Below, piece after piece: positions 10,516-22,192 of a stretch of 64,000 nt of DNA. This DNA is from Muscardinus avellanarius. Taxonomy: Eukaryota > Chordata > Mammalia > Rodentia > Gliridae. A model generated the notes under the pieces. The model worked only from the letters and a program-made list of their open reading frames with translations. It made no database searches and had not been told where the DNA came from. The stretch is taken from positions 31,167,575-31,231,574 of the forward strand of contig OY726563.1 of the NCBI GenBank assembly GCA_963383645.1, in the 5' to 3' direction. The position numbers were made by a program, and so were the translations under genes. Each line of letters begins with the position of its first letter. The stretch's first letter is position 1.

Positions 10516-10788
10516 GTAAACTGTTGCTTCACAGGATATGAAACATGTGTAGCCCTCAAGAAGTAGCTTCCTCTTTCTCCTTTCCTAACACACCTGCTCA
10601 GGCATGTGCTTCCCTAAGATCTGGCTAGGCCCAGTGCTTAGGTGATTGGGGCCACTGGCTATGACACCCATACCCTTTTGGAGAGAGGCAGGAGAGTACC
10701 ACACAGAGGAAGGAGACAGAAGGAGATGGACTCACCAGGCAGGATACACTCTGGTTCTCTGGTTTCCTCTCTGCTCCTTTAGCTTGAT

Positions 10789-10789
10789 G

Positions 10790-10863
<74 letters not shown>

Positions 10864-10864
10864 T
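10789..10864 (+). repeat. (GTCT)n then (CT)n microsatellite
   Basis: About ten GTCT units followed by a CT run of about 38 bases. A VCLSVCLSV-type frame across it is an artefact. Confidence 0.95.
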
Positions 10865-12097
10865 CTCCTGACCTGGGAATCATGAGTTTCCTGAGAATGA
10901 AAGAAATATTATTGTGGTTGTTTTTAGGGGTGTTTCAAAGCTAAGTGTGTAGAAATTTAAGAAGTCTTCCTTACCACATAATGCCCACCCATCCTTGTAC
11001 TTTTACAAGCCCCATTGTCAGGATGTGTCCTCCATAAATTTGTGATTCCTTGTACAGCAATGCAGCACTCCTGGACCAGGCTCATATCTTCCTGCTCTGA
11101 TTATGTGAGTAACAAGCAGTTTCTCTCCAGTGACTACCAGGGGAAGGTCATCTTCAGCTGATCACATGGCAGGGACACCATCACACTGCAGTTTAAAAAT
11201 AGTAAAATTGTAAAATTCCCTGGTCCAGATATAAAAAATCTGTTTTTCAAGGGAGTGCAAATTACTAACTGATTTGAGTTTAAAACAGACAAATAGCCAA
11301 ATGAAAAGATTACCAAATCAGAATCTCTGTTGTGTTTCATCCAACAGAGACAATTTTTCTATAAATCATTTACAGGGCTCTCCAGGTGATCAGATTCTAC
11401 AGACAGATTCTTAATCATTTTGTCAATAATGAGAATAACAAATGGATATAATGGAGCAAACACACAACAAATATAAAATTAGTGGATAGGAAAATTAATT
11501 AAAAAATAATCATTGAAATTACACTTAGAGAAAGCAGAATCAGAAAAGTCATTTGAGCTTTGGGTACACCTAGAACAGATGAGAAAAATGCTCTTGGGCT
11601 AAACCTGAGCAAGAGAGATGCATCACTGTTATTAAAGTTCAGAGGTGAATCCATTGGGAGTATCATTGTGGCCTCCAAAACAGTTAAAGATGTTTATAAG
11701 CAGACTAAAATCATGGAAATCATGCAGATATGAAATAGAAATATTTTGAAAGGATCTGTTAACACATTAAGGAATTGACAAATACTATAAGCAGTTCAAA
11801 AGAGAATCCTAAAACAGAACTATTTATCATAAATATTTAAAGTACCTGTATAAGTGGAGGCAAATTCTGTTTAGTTACACTGTGAGAGGAAAGACAGATG
11901 GACCTCTGGCACACAAGGCATTCAGTATTTCTATCAGGGACCAAGGTTTACAAAGGCAAATGAAAGAACTCAAAGACAAGGCCAGGGTAGAATAATAGAA
12001 CCTGCCGTTGTGTACTAAAGACAGGGCAATGTTTTCACAGAAATACAACTTTATGCTACAATGTTCAAGGCTAGTAGAATGTTTCCCCCTAAAGGTC
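10865..12097. other. Spacer between the two H2A variant genes, no recognised feature
   Basis: I found neither a third histone copy nor any SINE here. This is the longest SINE-free part of the gene-bearing region. Confidence 0.45.
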
Positions 12098-12326
12098 CAG
12101 TCACTAGGGTGGCTGGCTCCCTATGGGCATTTCTAAACTGAAGCTTGATCAGGGCCCAGTGGACAATGATGACATCATAATGTCTAGGTTGTCATAAAGG
12201 AATAAACTCACCAATAAGGGGCTGGGACGCATGGTTACAGTACTGGCAATACACACTGATAATTTGAGAGGCACAGGCTAGCAAGAAAATCAAGCTGAAC
12301 AAATCAAGAAGAAACAAGCAAGCATC
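12098..12326 (+). promoter_or_regulatory. Proximal promoter and 5' UTR of the H2A.L-type gene
   Basis: Homologous to the H2A.P upstream segment. It carries TGACATCA at 12170-12177 within the near-palindrome ATGATGACATCAT, one base from the consensus CRE TGACGTCA, and a CCAAT box at 12211-12215, 116 bases before the ATG. The transcription start cannot be placed from sequence alone. Confidence 0.6.
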
Positions 12327-12683
12327 ATGGCTGGGACAAAACGCAGTCAAAACTCCTCTAAGTCCAGGAGGCGCACAGTATCCCGTTCCACAAGAGCAGA
12401 GCTGCAGTTCCCCATTAGCCGAATCGAGCGTGTCCTGCGAGAGGGTGGCTACGCACAGCGCATGAGCTCATCCACACCTGTTTTCCTCGCTGGTGTTCTG
12501 GAGTACCTGACATCCAACATCCTGGAGCTGGCTGGCAAGGAGGCCCAGAACAACCGCAGGAGGCGCATCACCCCAGAACACGTGGAGAAGGCTGTGGAGA
12601 AAAATGAGCAGTTCCGTCATCTCTTTGAGGAGGACAACAAACTTCAGCATTGTGAGATGTCCAAAGTCGAAAAGAAGTGGTGA
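12327..12683 (+). CDS. Short histone H2A variant of the H2A.L type, intact, intronless
   Basis: A 118-residue reading frame with a clear histone H2A fold. A basic tail (SKSRRR at 11-16) is followed by RAELQFP (23-29), helix 1 with REGGYAQR (38-45), the long helix 2 PVFLAGVLEYLTSNILELAG (51-70) and RRRRITPEH (77-85). The helix 2 block and the NEQ--LF motif near residues 93-100 look most like mouse H2A.L; H2A.Q or H2A.B are less likely. The protein stops soon after helix 3, lacking the canonical C-terminal docking tail, as short H2A variants do. Of the six acidic-patch positions of canonical H2A only E59, E67 and E94 stay acidic; the others are N64, N93 and Q95. H2A.L variants act in spermatids during histone replacement; testis expression here is inferred. 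The gene lies 2.8 kb downstream of H2A.P on the same strand and shares flanking sequence with it. ATTAAA follows 92 bases after the stop, and I saw no histone 3' stem-loop. Confidence 0.9.
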   Translation: MAGTKRSQNSSKSRRRTVSRSTRAELQFPISRIERVLREGGYAQRMSSSTPVFLAGVLEYLTSNILELAGKEAQNNRRRRITPEHVEKAVEKNEQFRHLFEEDNKLQHCEMSKVEKKW

Positions 12684-12774
12684 AGCCTGGGTCTCAAGGC
12701 CTGGTGGTACCTCATCAACAGCCCCTTAAAACCTTGTAGATGAGGGAACCTGTGCCGCTGTATTCGGCCATGCT

Positions 12775-12780
12775 ATTAAA
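12775..12780 (+). terminator. Polyadenylation signal of the H2A.L-type gene
   Basis: ATTAAA, the commonest variant signal, sits 92 bases after the stop, almost the same distance as the signal of H2A.P. A GT-rich stretch (gtgttg, then cagtggttctg) follows. Confidence 0.65.
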
Positions 12781-12919
12781 GTGTTGAACTCAATGCCAGT
12801 GGTTCTGACTCAGTCTCTGTCATTTAGAGTTGGAGGGACAACCGGGAAGAGCTTCCCCATGGAGGGTTGGAGAGGGGCAACCCAGGATCGGCATGGGGAG
12901 TCTGGATCAGTGTCCAGGG

Positions 12920-13079
12920 GAACAGTTTCCAATGGGGATGGTGTGGGCAGTGGCCCCAGTGGGAGGAACTGGCTGGAGTAGAGGGCAGAGAATCCTTCTT
13001 CATGTGCCCTGAGCAAGGAAGGCCTTGGGAGGCCAGGAAGTGGGCTGGGGGCTTCCTGCGCATACTGGGTTCCCAGAAT
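12920..13079 (+). repeat. H2A.L-gene 3' flank, second copy of the 160-bp segment
   Basis: Partner of 9731-9890. The central 20 bases around 12992-13011 hold most of the differences, while the start (cagtttccaatgggg) and end (tgggttcccag) are nearly identical. The segment is far more alike than the coding regions beside it. Confidence 0.8.
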
Positions 13080-13119
13080 GAAAATGCATAAATAGAGTGC
13101 AAGTGACAAGATTTTCTTA

Positions 13120-13225
13120 AAGTCCTCACTTCACAACTGAGGCTGCTGAGTTCCAGAGAGGTGATTGCGACGTACCAGCTCGGTCAGCGCACTTGGATGG
13201 CTGGGACTTAGTTCCTGGAAGATGG
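13120..13225 (-). repeat. MIR-like ancient SINE, antisense
   Basis: Cctcacttcacaactgaggc then ccagagaggtgattgcg follows the MIR complement pattern. Confidence 0.45.
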
Positions 13226-15552
13226 GCAAAAGGCTTTGGCTGTGTTCTGCAGAGGCTTTTTTCTGCAGCGATTTCCCTCTCTTACCAAGTAAAACTCCCT
13301 CAAGTCCTTGTTCGGTGCTAACCGTGGGGGTTAATCCCCAGGACTTGGGAGAGAGAAAACTGAAATGACTGACATGGACAATTGCCTCCTCTCATGCAAC
13401 TGACAGAGTTTTATTTTTCATAACCAAGATTTATACCCTTTTTCCCCAGTAACAAAGTGTAAACACCAAAGAACAATAGTGAGGCATTAAGTGTAAACAA
13501 GATAAAAGGAGGACCTGTGGCATCACAGGTTAAGATTTGTCTGGAACCTTGTGATTAAAGTCAACCCCCTTGAGTTTGTGATTGAGATCAGATTTCTGGC
13601 CTCACAGGTGAGCCCTAGGGTCCAGAAAGGCAGGAGTCACACCCAAAGTCTTTGACTTCTTTGAGCTGGACAGGGACAAGGATGGGGGTTTCAGCTTTAG
13701 GGTAACAATCATGCATGTAGTTGACATGGGGGAATCCGATGGATTTGTGTCGTGTGCGTCTATGATGATCCAAAGGACTGCGATGGAAGTCTGTCCGGTC
13801 CTGTCTAAAATGCCATCTGCTATGAGGCAACACTCACAGTATAGTTAGCAGACAGGGCCAAAAGCATCATGACACAGGCGAGTTGATTCCTATAACTGTT
13901 CTTGGATAAATAACCTTGAAGCCAGTTTTTTACTTCAGACTTTGGGATTTCTAGATTTGTTAGGAGTACTTCTTCAGCCCCTACTATTCTGCTGCTAAGT
14001 CACAAATGGTAGTTAGGCCAAGGCCAGGGAAAGGCTTCTTTACATTTGTAAAAGAGAAGAAAATGGCCCAGATCCCAGAGAAACAATTTCACACCTCTTG
14101 GGGGATGAAACAAAAGGTAGGAGCCTGTATTTGGAGGCAGGGCAAATCTGCAGCCTCCCCCTCTGGGCCAGATCTGCATGGAGATGGCAGAGATGGTGCT
14201 GAGGTACAAGCTAGCTAATTTGTAGATCAAAGGACCTACTGCTGGAAAGACTGAAAGGAACTCTGCATTGTAATTGCTGCAGCTTGAATGCTTTCACAGT
14301 ACTTAAACTCTGACTAGATTTTATTATAGTTTGGAGCAAGGCAGGGGGCATCTAAAGGCCCAGACATATTACTAGAAAATTTATCTTCCACGGACTCAGT
14401 TTCTCCCACAGTCCTAATTTCACATCACTGGAGCAATATGTGTGGAAAGTTAATAGAATCATTACCAAAAGAACAATAGCTATGAAAGAGTATCAAAGAG
14501 CAAGGAGTACTCTGGCCAGGGACAACGCCTCCTTGGGGCTTGCTTTCTTTAAGCATATGCCACATCATGAGCGCAGGATCACGTGCGCAGACGCTGAGGA
14601 AGACTAGGCAGTGGCAGGTGATCAACTTGGTCAAGGTCACATTGGGAGCAGGTAGCAGATGGGGACAAGAAGCTGACCTTCCTGCCTGTTTTTGAGGCTC
14701 TTTCTTCTACTGTATCCCAAGCAAAATTGTTTTGAGATAAAAATGTTTAATGTTCTTTGGCAAAAAGAAACTTTAAGCTTTCAATACCAAGGTATTAATG
14801 TCTCTTGGATTTTTAGGAAATTACTCAAGTAGTCCGGAAGAACTTTCCTGTGTATTTTATTTGGGGAAAGCTAGACAGGCTAGGTGAAAAGGATTGATGT
14901 GAACTTTGCAAATTTTTGGTCTTGTTTTTCTGTATATAGTGTTAAGTTTCTCAAATAAGCTGCTCTGGATATCTTGACTCTCTACTGACATGGCTGTAAA
15001 AATGGTTATGTGATGTCATAAAGAGAAGCCCATATGCAAGAGCTTCAGAAATACCTAAGGTCTGGTCCTTTTTCACACAGCTATTGATACAGTACTTTGG
15101 CGAAGACCAAATTTCTTTAAGACAAAATTTCTTCCCTGTAGCTGATTGTAGGCTTTCAGGGAAACATCAGTACACACCAAAAATCATCCGGAGATATGAC
15201 AGAAACATTAAACACCTGTGGTTCACTTATTACAAGTAAAATAATATATAATTTTCTAAAAAAAATCTTGTGGTATGGCATAATAAAAGTAATGCAACTG
15301 AAGGTAAAATTATTGTTTTGCTTTGTTGTGTAAAAGAATATCATAAAGTCACAAGAAGTGATTTTTGTTAAATGTCTATAAATAAAATGACTTCTATTCA
15401 CAGTGAAGTAGGATGTAGGTCCTAAGCATCTGTTTTAATAATCTCCAGAGATAAATTTGATATGCTTCTTCAGTTGAAAAGTTATGACCTAGAAGATGCT
15501 ATGTATAAACTAAAATCAGATTACAAATATTTTAAAAGAAATGAAATTATGC
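13226..15552. other. Intergenic DNA without recognised genes
   Basis: Mixed, partly GC-richer sequence around 13.3-14.7 kb. It may contain an old LTR or retroviral remnant, but I cannot name one. No SINE is present. Confidence 0.4.
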
Positions 15553-15694
15553 CTTTTATATTTTATTTGGAAACAAGGTCTCACTAAGTTGCTGAGAGCC
15601 TCACTAAGCTGAGGCTGGCTTCGAACCTGTGCTATCCTCCTGTCTCAGCCTCCCAAGTGCAGGGATTACAAGCATGCGCCACCACGCCCAGCTA
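15553..15694 (-). mobile_element. Partial antisense SINE (B1-like head only)
   Basis: Tttggaaacaaggtctcac to accacgcccagct. The ID-like tail is missing. Confidence 0.8.
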
Positions 15695-15772
15695 TGCCTT
15701 TTAATATATAGTGCTATTGACTAAAATCATCTGACAAAGCATCACAATGACTTTGATAAATAAAAGCATATA

Positions 15773-16005
15773 AGCCAGGCATGGTGGCGCACGATTGTAA
15801 TTCTGGCACTTGGGAGGCTGAGATAGGAGGATTGCACAGGTTCAAAGCCAGCCTCAGCTACTTAGTGAGGCCCTTTGCAACTCAATGAGACCCTGATTCA
15901 ACTCACTAAGACCCTGTTTCAAAAATAAAGAATAAAAATTAGGGCTAGGGATATCACTCAGAGGTAGAATGCCCCTGGGTTCCAACCCCAGTACTGAAAA
16001 AAAAA
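15773..16005 (+). mobile_element. B1-dID-like SINE with an internal duplication
   Basis: The middle contains actcaatgagaccctgattc followed by actcactaagaccctgtttc, a short repeat of the linker. Confidence 0.82.
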
Positions 16006-16202
16006 TTAACGCATATAATGGACAGCAAAGAAACTAATAATTATCTAGGTCCTTCACTCACATTATATACTTTATAAAATATTTATGTTAATATTTTCTT
16101 ACCCTGATTTGATTATTGTGTAATGTATTATACATGTGTCAAAACAGCACATTGCACCCCAGGAATATGTAAAATTGTTATTTGTCAACAATAAATAAGA
16201 TT

Positions 16203-16300
16203 TATTTTAGTTTTTATATTTTCATTGGTGCAGTATAGTATCACATAATGTAGTTCACAATGATAGTGACATATATACACACAATCTAATGCAGGCTGAG
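16203..16300 (-). mobile_element. Short L1 3'-end fragment, antisense
   Basis: ttcattggtgcagtatagta resembles the complement of the local L1 terminus. Confidence 0.55.
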
Positions 16301-16861
16301 AACCTCTTATTAGATAATTTTTTATATATCTGAAAATTAACAGCATATCAGACAAATCTGTTTCTTACTATTTTTATAAAATGAAAGCAAATTTTTATAA
16401 CTTTCCAAGGTCTTATAGGAAAATTCAAAGAGTTTTAAGTATAAAATATATTTCAACATATTAATTTGATTTTCATTTAAGATTGTTTGGGGAAGATTAA
16501 AATTACCTTTCCAAAGATAGAAGCCATGGATTGTAGATAACAAAAAGGTAGAGTTCTCCATATCTGCTCTCCTTCCAAATAGTTGACATTTAAAAAACCT
16601 CTTTTTCCCTACTCCCCTCCCCTGTTCTCCTGTTAAAACAGAAATGGATAATAATTTATTTCCCGTCCTGAATACATGGAAAAATTATACAAAAATTTCT
16701 TCTATGAAAATAATTTTTAATCTGTACTATCTGGGAGATGTCTTGAGATGTAAAATCCTATCCTCTGGGGTGTGTGTAGGGGTGGTTGTTTTGTTTTGTT
16801 TTCTCTAAATCAATCTGATCTTTAAAGTTCAAAACTAAATTAAAAAATAAAATAAAATTGT

Positions 16862-17070
16862 CTCCTGGGAATGGTGACACATACTTGTAATCCCTACACT
16901 TGGAAGGCTGAGATAGGAGGATCACAGGTTTGAGGCCAATGTGCAGTAACCTGGCAAGACCCTGCAAGACTCTGGTTTCAAATTAAAAATAAAGTAGGGC
17001 TGAGAATAGGTATAGATGAGAGAGAGAATCCCCTCAGTTCGATACCTAGTGCCACCAAAAAATAAAAAAT
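16862..17070 (+). mobile_element. Diverged SINE
   Basis: ctcctgggaatggtgacacat to gatacctagtgccacc. The middle block is altered (gtgcagtaacctggcaag). Confidence 0.75.
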
Positions 17071-17105
17071 AAGATTATGGAAACATGAGAATATGCATGA
17101 TTGTG

Positions 17106-17325
17106 GCTGGGTGTGGTGGTGCATGCTTGTAATCCCAGCATTTAGGAAGCTGAGGCCAGAAGATCGCGGTTCATGTACAGCCTCAGCTACTTGGTGAGGC
17201 CCTCCGCAACTCAGTGAGACCCGGCTTGAAAATAAAGAATAAAATATAGGGTTGGGCGTGTAGCTTGGAGACAAAATGCCTCTGGGCTCCATCCCCAGAC
17301 CCACACACACACAAAAAAAGAATAT
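17106..17325 (+). mobile_element. B1-dID-like SINE
   Basis: ggctgggtgtggtggtgcat to ccccagacccacacacac. The tail reads 'ccccagaccc' instead of 'cccagtacc', a subfamily also seen at 50309, 62976 and 63710. Confidence 0.83.
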
Positions 17326-17549
17326 GCATGGTTGTAATGTAGATACCTATACCTCTTTCCTATTCTGTAACAAAACAAAATGATAATACAGTAAATATGT
17401 TGATAAATAAACACTAAAAACTAACTTATTTTTTCTTTAATTTTAAAGAGAATATTCTGGAACACAGTAAAATAAGAACAATGTGTTGAAAGTTATGCTG
17501 GTGAGATGAATAAGCTATGCCTTTGGGGCAAATTACAAAAAAGCAGCCC

Positions 17550-18010
17550 AGGTGATATGGTTAGATATTGTCTCCTGCAGAGATCATGTATTAATATTTA
17601 GAGTTGAAATAATTAGATCATGAGGGTTGTGATTTATCCTCAGTGGATAAATCCATCATAGTGGAGCTACTGTTTGGTAACCGAGGTGAGGTGTGGCTAG
17701 AGAAAATGTCTCTGGAGGTGTGGCCTTGTGGCCTGTGCCTATGTCTTTCAGGTTCAGTCCATGTGAGGCCAGGGACTGTGAATCTCAGGGCATGGTGGTG
17801 GGAGGCAGACAGAGGAAGAGCACATGGGCTGTGATCCTCACATTATGAAAGTTGTAAGCAAGAGAGAGAGAGCAGGGAGAGGAAGAATCATTTATATAAT
17901 TCCCAAGGCTGAATTCCCAGGGACCCATCTCCAGCCATATCCTACTGGCCGAGGTCAATACACAGATAAATCAATTACAACAGATTTATACACTTCTGAG
18001 ATTACAGTCC
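17550..18010 (+). repeat. Ancient interspersed repeat, family uncertain
   Basis: gatatggttagatattgtctc, aattagatcatgagggttgtg, cagtggataaatccatca and gaggtgtggctagag occur in the order of a widespread old mammalian repeat. A related copy appears to flank the SINE at 41600. Confidence 0.5.
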
Positions 18011-18574
18011 TCATGTCTCAATTATATCAGTTCCAAACGTTAAGTGAGCTCTTTCTGGGATATTTTATAATATCAGTTTTAACTCAGTATCCAATATGAC
18101 ATTTGATTCTAAAGTAATCAAAAGCCATTTTTAAATTCTTATATATTAAGTCATAAAAATTAAATCAGCTTTGAAAAATGTTAACAGAAATTTGTGTTCC
18201 TTTCATATTCTATTTCTGTGAACTTTCCAAACATCTGGTGACTACTCAGTTTTCTCTTTTATTAGCCATTTTCTTATTCTATAACAAAACATTAATTTAC
18301 TTCAGAATAAAATGCATGTATTATCTTAAGACCACTTAATGGAGACTCATTCACAAATATAAATTATAACTTATAAGCAAGATCACTGCTATTTAATAGA
18401 GATAACTAGGGATAGATAAATGTGACTTTATGATTTTATCAAACTAGCTCATGAATATATTTTATCGAACAAGTTCATGGATATGTTTTGGAAAAATATA
18501 TCAGGAAGAATAAAATGTGTGACATAAAATATAATAGTAATAAATTAGAGAAGATACAATTATTTTCATAAAAC

Positions 18575-19090
18575 CTGTATTAGGAGTCTCCAGAGAAAGT
18601 GAACAAATAAGATATGTATGTATGTGTATATGTATACACACATCTATCTATATGAAGAGATTTATTATCAATATTAGTTCATTTAACTGTGGAAGTCAAG
18701 AAGTCCCACAATCGGCAAACTTGAGAACCAGGAAACCCAGAGATGTAGTTTAGTTTTGAGTCTGAAGGCCTAAGAAGGGCATAGGATGAAGAAGATAGTG
18801 TAAGTCCCAATCTGGGTTTATAGGCCCATGACCAGGAATGTTGATATCAGAGGTGAGAAGATGATGGATGACTGAGTTCAGAGAGAGTTAATTTGACCTT
18901 CTTCTTCCTTTTGTCCTATTTGGGCCCTTCATAAATTAGATGATACCTACTCACAATGGTGAAAGTGATCCTTACTCACCCTATATATTCAAATACACTC
19001 TCCTCCAGAAGCACCCAGGAATAATGTTTTACCAGCTATCATATGATCCCTCAGCCTTCTCAAGATGACAGACAAAATTAATCATCAAAA
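18575..19090 (+). repeat. Ancient interspersed repeat, same family as 45780-46265
   Basis: gagatttattatcaatatta, gtggaagtcaagaagtccc, gtctgaaggcctaag and cccttcataaattagatgat are the landmarks shared with the 45.8-kb copy. I recall this as an old L1 3' end or LTR-like consensus but cannot fix the name. Confidence 0.55.
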
Positions 19091-19091
19091 C

Positions 19092-19312
19092 CACAAAATA
19101 GCCAGCCATGGTGGCGCAGGCTTGTAATCCCCGCGCTTGGGAGGCTGAGACAGGTGCATCACACAGGTTCGAAGCCAGCCTCAGTTACTTAGTGAGGCTT
19201 TCAGCAACTTAGTGAGATCCTGTTTCCAAATAAAATATAAAATAGGTCTGGGCGTACCCAGAGGTAAAAAGCCCCTGGGTTCCACCCCTAGTACCACCAA
19301 GAAAAAAAAAAA
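19092..19312 (+). mobile_element. B1-dID-like SINE
   Basis: agccatggtggcgcaggcttg to cctagtaccaccaag, with a short deletion in the ID-like part (gggcgtacccagagg). Confidence 0.83.
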
Positions 19313-19442
19313 CCCCACAAAATATTTAGCTAGTATTTTTTGCCATAGATTTGCAAAAATTAAATATGATTTTAAATGATTAAAATGGTCATATAATCAG
19401 TGTTTAGATATGTCTATAAGAACAGCTCATTTATTTTGTTTT

Positions 19443-19635
19443 TGTTTTGTTTTGGTGGTACTGGGGTTCCTGGAAAACCCTTCTACCTCCGGGCTAAACT
19501 CCCAGACCTATTTTGTATATTTATTTGGAAACAGGGTCTCTTAAGCCAGTGAGGCTGGCTTCAAACCAGCGCGATCCTCCTGTCTCCGCCTCCCAAGTGC
19601 GGGGATTACAAGCATGTGCCACCATGCCCAGCTAA
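19443..19635 (-). mobile_element. Antisense SINE, 'ttaagccagtgaggctgg' subfamily
   Basis: ggtactggggttcctggaaa to accatgcccagct. Close relative of the SINEs at 6228 and 34863. Confidence 0.85.
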
Positions 19636-19904
19636 AACAGCTCATTTAAATTCAGAAAATTTATGAATATGACATATGAAGATAGGAAAACATTACATAC
19701 TCATAAAATCAGAGTGAAGGTATTTTTGAATTGCAGACACAGAGACATATAGGATCTGACTGTGGTAATATAAATAAACATCTTGGGGAAATAATTTTTC
19801 CCAAACTTCACTTTGTTCAAGTCTAGAATCATTATAGTATAAGCACTAAGAAAACCTTACTTGGTATTTAATGCTTAATGCAATATTATGGTTAAATACA
19901 TAGA

Positions 19905-20060
19905 CTATGGTGCTAGAGTCCTGGGCTTCCACTGTTCACTAACTGGGTGACTCTGGGCAAACTATCCAGTTTGTTCATTTGTAATATAGGGATAATAATA
20001 TGAGTTCATACCTAATAAATTTGGGGAGTTTTAGGAGATAATAAATGTGAAACACACCAG
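19905..20060 (+). repeat. MIR-like ancient SINE
   Basis: gtcctgggcttccactgttc, gggtgactctgggcaaac and gtaatatagggataataata are MIR core and tail landmarks. Confidence 0.7.
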
Positions 20061-20091
20061 TTTCAAACACATATGTGATAATTGTTCTTAT

Positions 20092-20093
<2 letters not shown>

Positions 20094-20133
<40 letters not shown>
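20094..20133 (+). repeat. (TA)n microsatellite
   Basis: About twenty TA units, directly after the MIR-like element. Confidence 0.95.
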
Positions 20134-20139
<6 letters not shown>

Positions 20140-21028
20140 CGAATAGTTTTTCATGTGTAGAAGAGTTTATTTAAAGACTGAATCAGCTTCAAAACTTTGG
20201 TGGAAAATTATGTCATATCAAAAATTTTAACTGTGCTTTAGAAAATTAAATTACCTTTTCCCTCCTGATTCCAACTCAGCTGTGTAGATACTGCCCACTT
20301 CTTGAAATAGCTGGCTACCACAGATAAATATTACTCTGTACTGGGTGTGTTCAATGTGTAAATAGATTGTGGGAACATGGGAGGCTGGTTTTTCAAGTTC
20401 CTGCTCCTAGCACTTCATGAGGGTCAAGTAGCCCAGGATTCTGCAGCTTGTGTGTCTCAAAGGAAAGTCAGTCTACAAAAACATTCTGACCTTCACGTTG
20501 AGGTAAAACTAATGAATTTATTAACTTCGGTGTGATATAAACTTTCTCAATTTTTTGTAGTTTGTGTGTGTTTGGCGTAGGGGTGGTAGAGAAGTTTACT
20601 GGTCAGCCAGAAAATGACTCCTTCCTCTATTTGATATTGGATTTTACAATGAAAACAGAAAGGGAGAAATACATGCAGAAAAGATATTTTACAATTTGCC
20701 TGGTATAAATTTGATGGATTGGGATGAGAAATATGAAATTATTCTTGTTCTTAGCACTTAATTCAGTCTACAAAGTGGAACATTGCAGTAGATCCCTCTG
20801 AACAGTGTCTCTAAGAACAAATATGTATCCTAGTGACATAAAGAAATCAAATACACATCCAAAATACTGTGTCATTTTGCCAAAAGCCTCTCAGAGCTCT
20901 GTGTATAAGAGAGGGCTCCTCTTGCTCTTAATTTCTCTCATTTATTAGAAAACTCAGATGTTGCATTTAGCATTATTGAATTAGGTTTTACATTCAGTCC
21001 CATTCTTGATGTGGACAAATATTCAATA

Positions 21029-21033
<5 letters not shown>
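20134..21033. other. No recognised feature
   Basis: Unique-looking AT-rich DNA without gene signals. Confidence 0.45.

Positions 21034-21070
<37 letters not shown>
21034..21070 (+). repeat. (AT)n microsatellite
   Basis: About eighteen AT units. Confidence 0.95.
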
Positions 21071-21074
<4 letters not shown>

Positions 21075-21427
21075 GTAGAAGGATTTCTAAAATCTGAACA
21101 CCCTAGAATAATTCCAAAATGAATGTTATATTTGTAACAGCATGAGATAAAATATTAACTGTGAATACAAATATACATGGGAAAGAAGCATCAGATTTTT
21201 AAAATTTCTCTTTAGTATATATTGTTTTAATCAACAATGCTATTTTCCTTGTTTAAGTAAAAGTGTATTTTGTAACATATTATACCAAATTATACTTGGA
21301 GAAAATGGGAGCTTCACATTTGAATCATTCAAAATAATGAGTAGAAAATATTATATGTGTTAATACATTTAAAATACTAAATACTAGTTTCCTTATAATG
21401 TCTTTAAACATAAGAATTAAATCTTAT

Positions 21428-21638
21428 TTTTGTGGTACTGGGGATGGAACCCAGGGGCATTCTACCTTTGAGCGATACCCCCAGCCCTATTTTTTCTTCT
21501 TATATTGAAACAGGGTCTCACTGAGTTGCAAAGGGCTTAACTAAGCAGCTGAGGCTGGCTGTGAAACACGATCCTCCTGTCTCAGCCTCCCAAATGCTGG
21601 AATTACAAGCGTGTACCACCCACCATGTCTGACATATT
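21428..21638 (-). mobile_element. Antisense SINE
   Basis: Full length: tggtactggggatggaaccc to accatgtctgac. Confidence 0.83.
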
Positions 21639-21976
21639 TTTGTTTTTTGATAAACTGTTTACATGTTCTTTAGACTACAGCTTAAACACATGACTATTAG
21701 AAATTATATTCCATGAGTTAAGCGCATGAAGCCATTCAGTTCGAATCTGGTGAAATTTCTAAGTAGGTTTTTACATCCCTTAGTACCTATACACCCATAT
21801 TCACATCTGCATATATTTACATATTGGGAAGGAATATCTGGAAAATGTATAAGGGAAAAGATGAGAAAATGTCTTCTTGGTCTCTTAATTGCTAAGATGT
21901 TTTTCTAAAATCCTCTGCTAGTCTGAATTTGGCTGTCTCTCATTATATTCAGGTTTGATAAAGTCTTTTAATAGTT

Positions 21977-22192
21977 TTTTTTTTTTTTTTGCGGGTCTGG
22001 AGATGGAACCCAGAGGCATTTGACTTCTAAGCTATACCCCCTGCCCTATTTTTTATTCTTTATTTTGAAACAGGGTCTCGCTAAGTTGCAGAGGGCCTCA
22101 CTAAGTAGCTGAGGCTGACCACGAACCGTGATCCTCTGGTCTCAGCCTCCCGAATGCTGGGATTACAAGCGTGCGCCACCACGCCCGGCTCT
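21977..22192 (-). mobile_element. Antisense SINE, little diverged
   Basis: tttttttttttgcgggtctgg to ccaccacgcccggct. The intact CpGs at its head end suggest a young copy. Confidence 0.87.

Noticed and set aside
10789..10864. Possible CRISPR-like or functional short repeats
   Set aside because: Simple (GTCT)n/(CT)n microsatellite; no spacer structure anywhere in this vertebrate window.
12684..12780. Histone 3' stem-loop after the H2A gene
   Set aside because: No GGCTCTTTTCAGAGCC-like hairpin was found; a poly(A) signal is present instead.
12781..13129. Several open frames on both strands after the H2A.L-type gene
   Set aside because: They lie in the duplicated non-coding 3' flank, shift relative to each other between the two copies and have no homology that I recognise.
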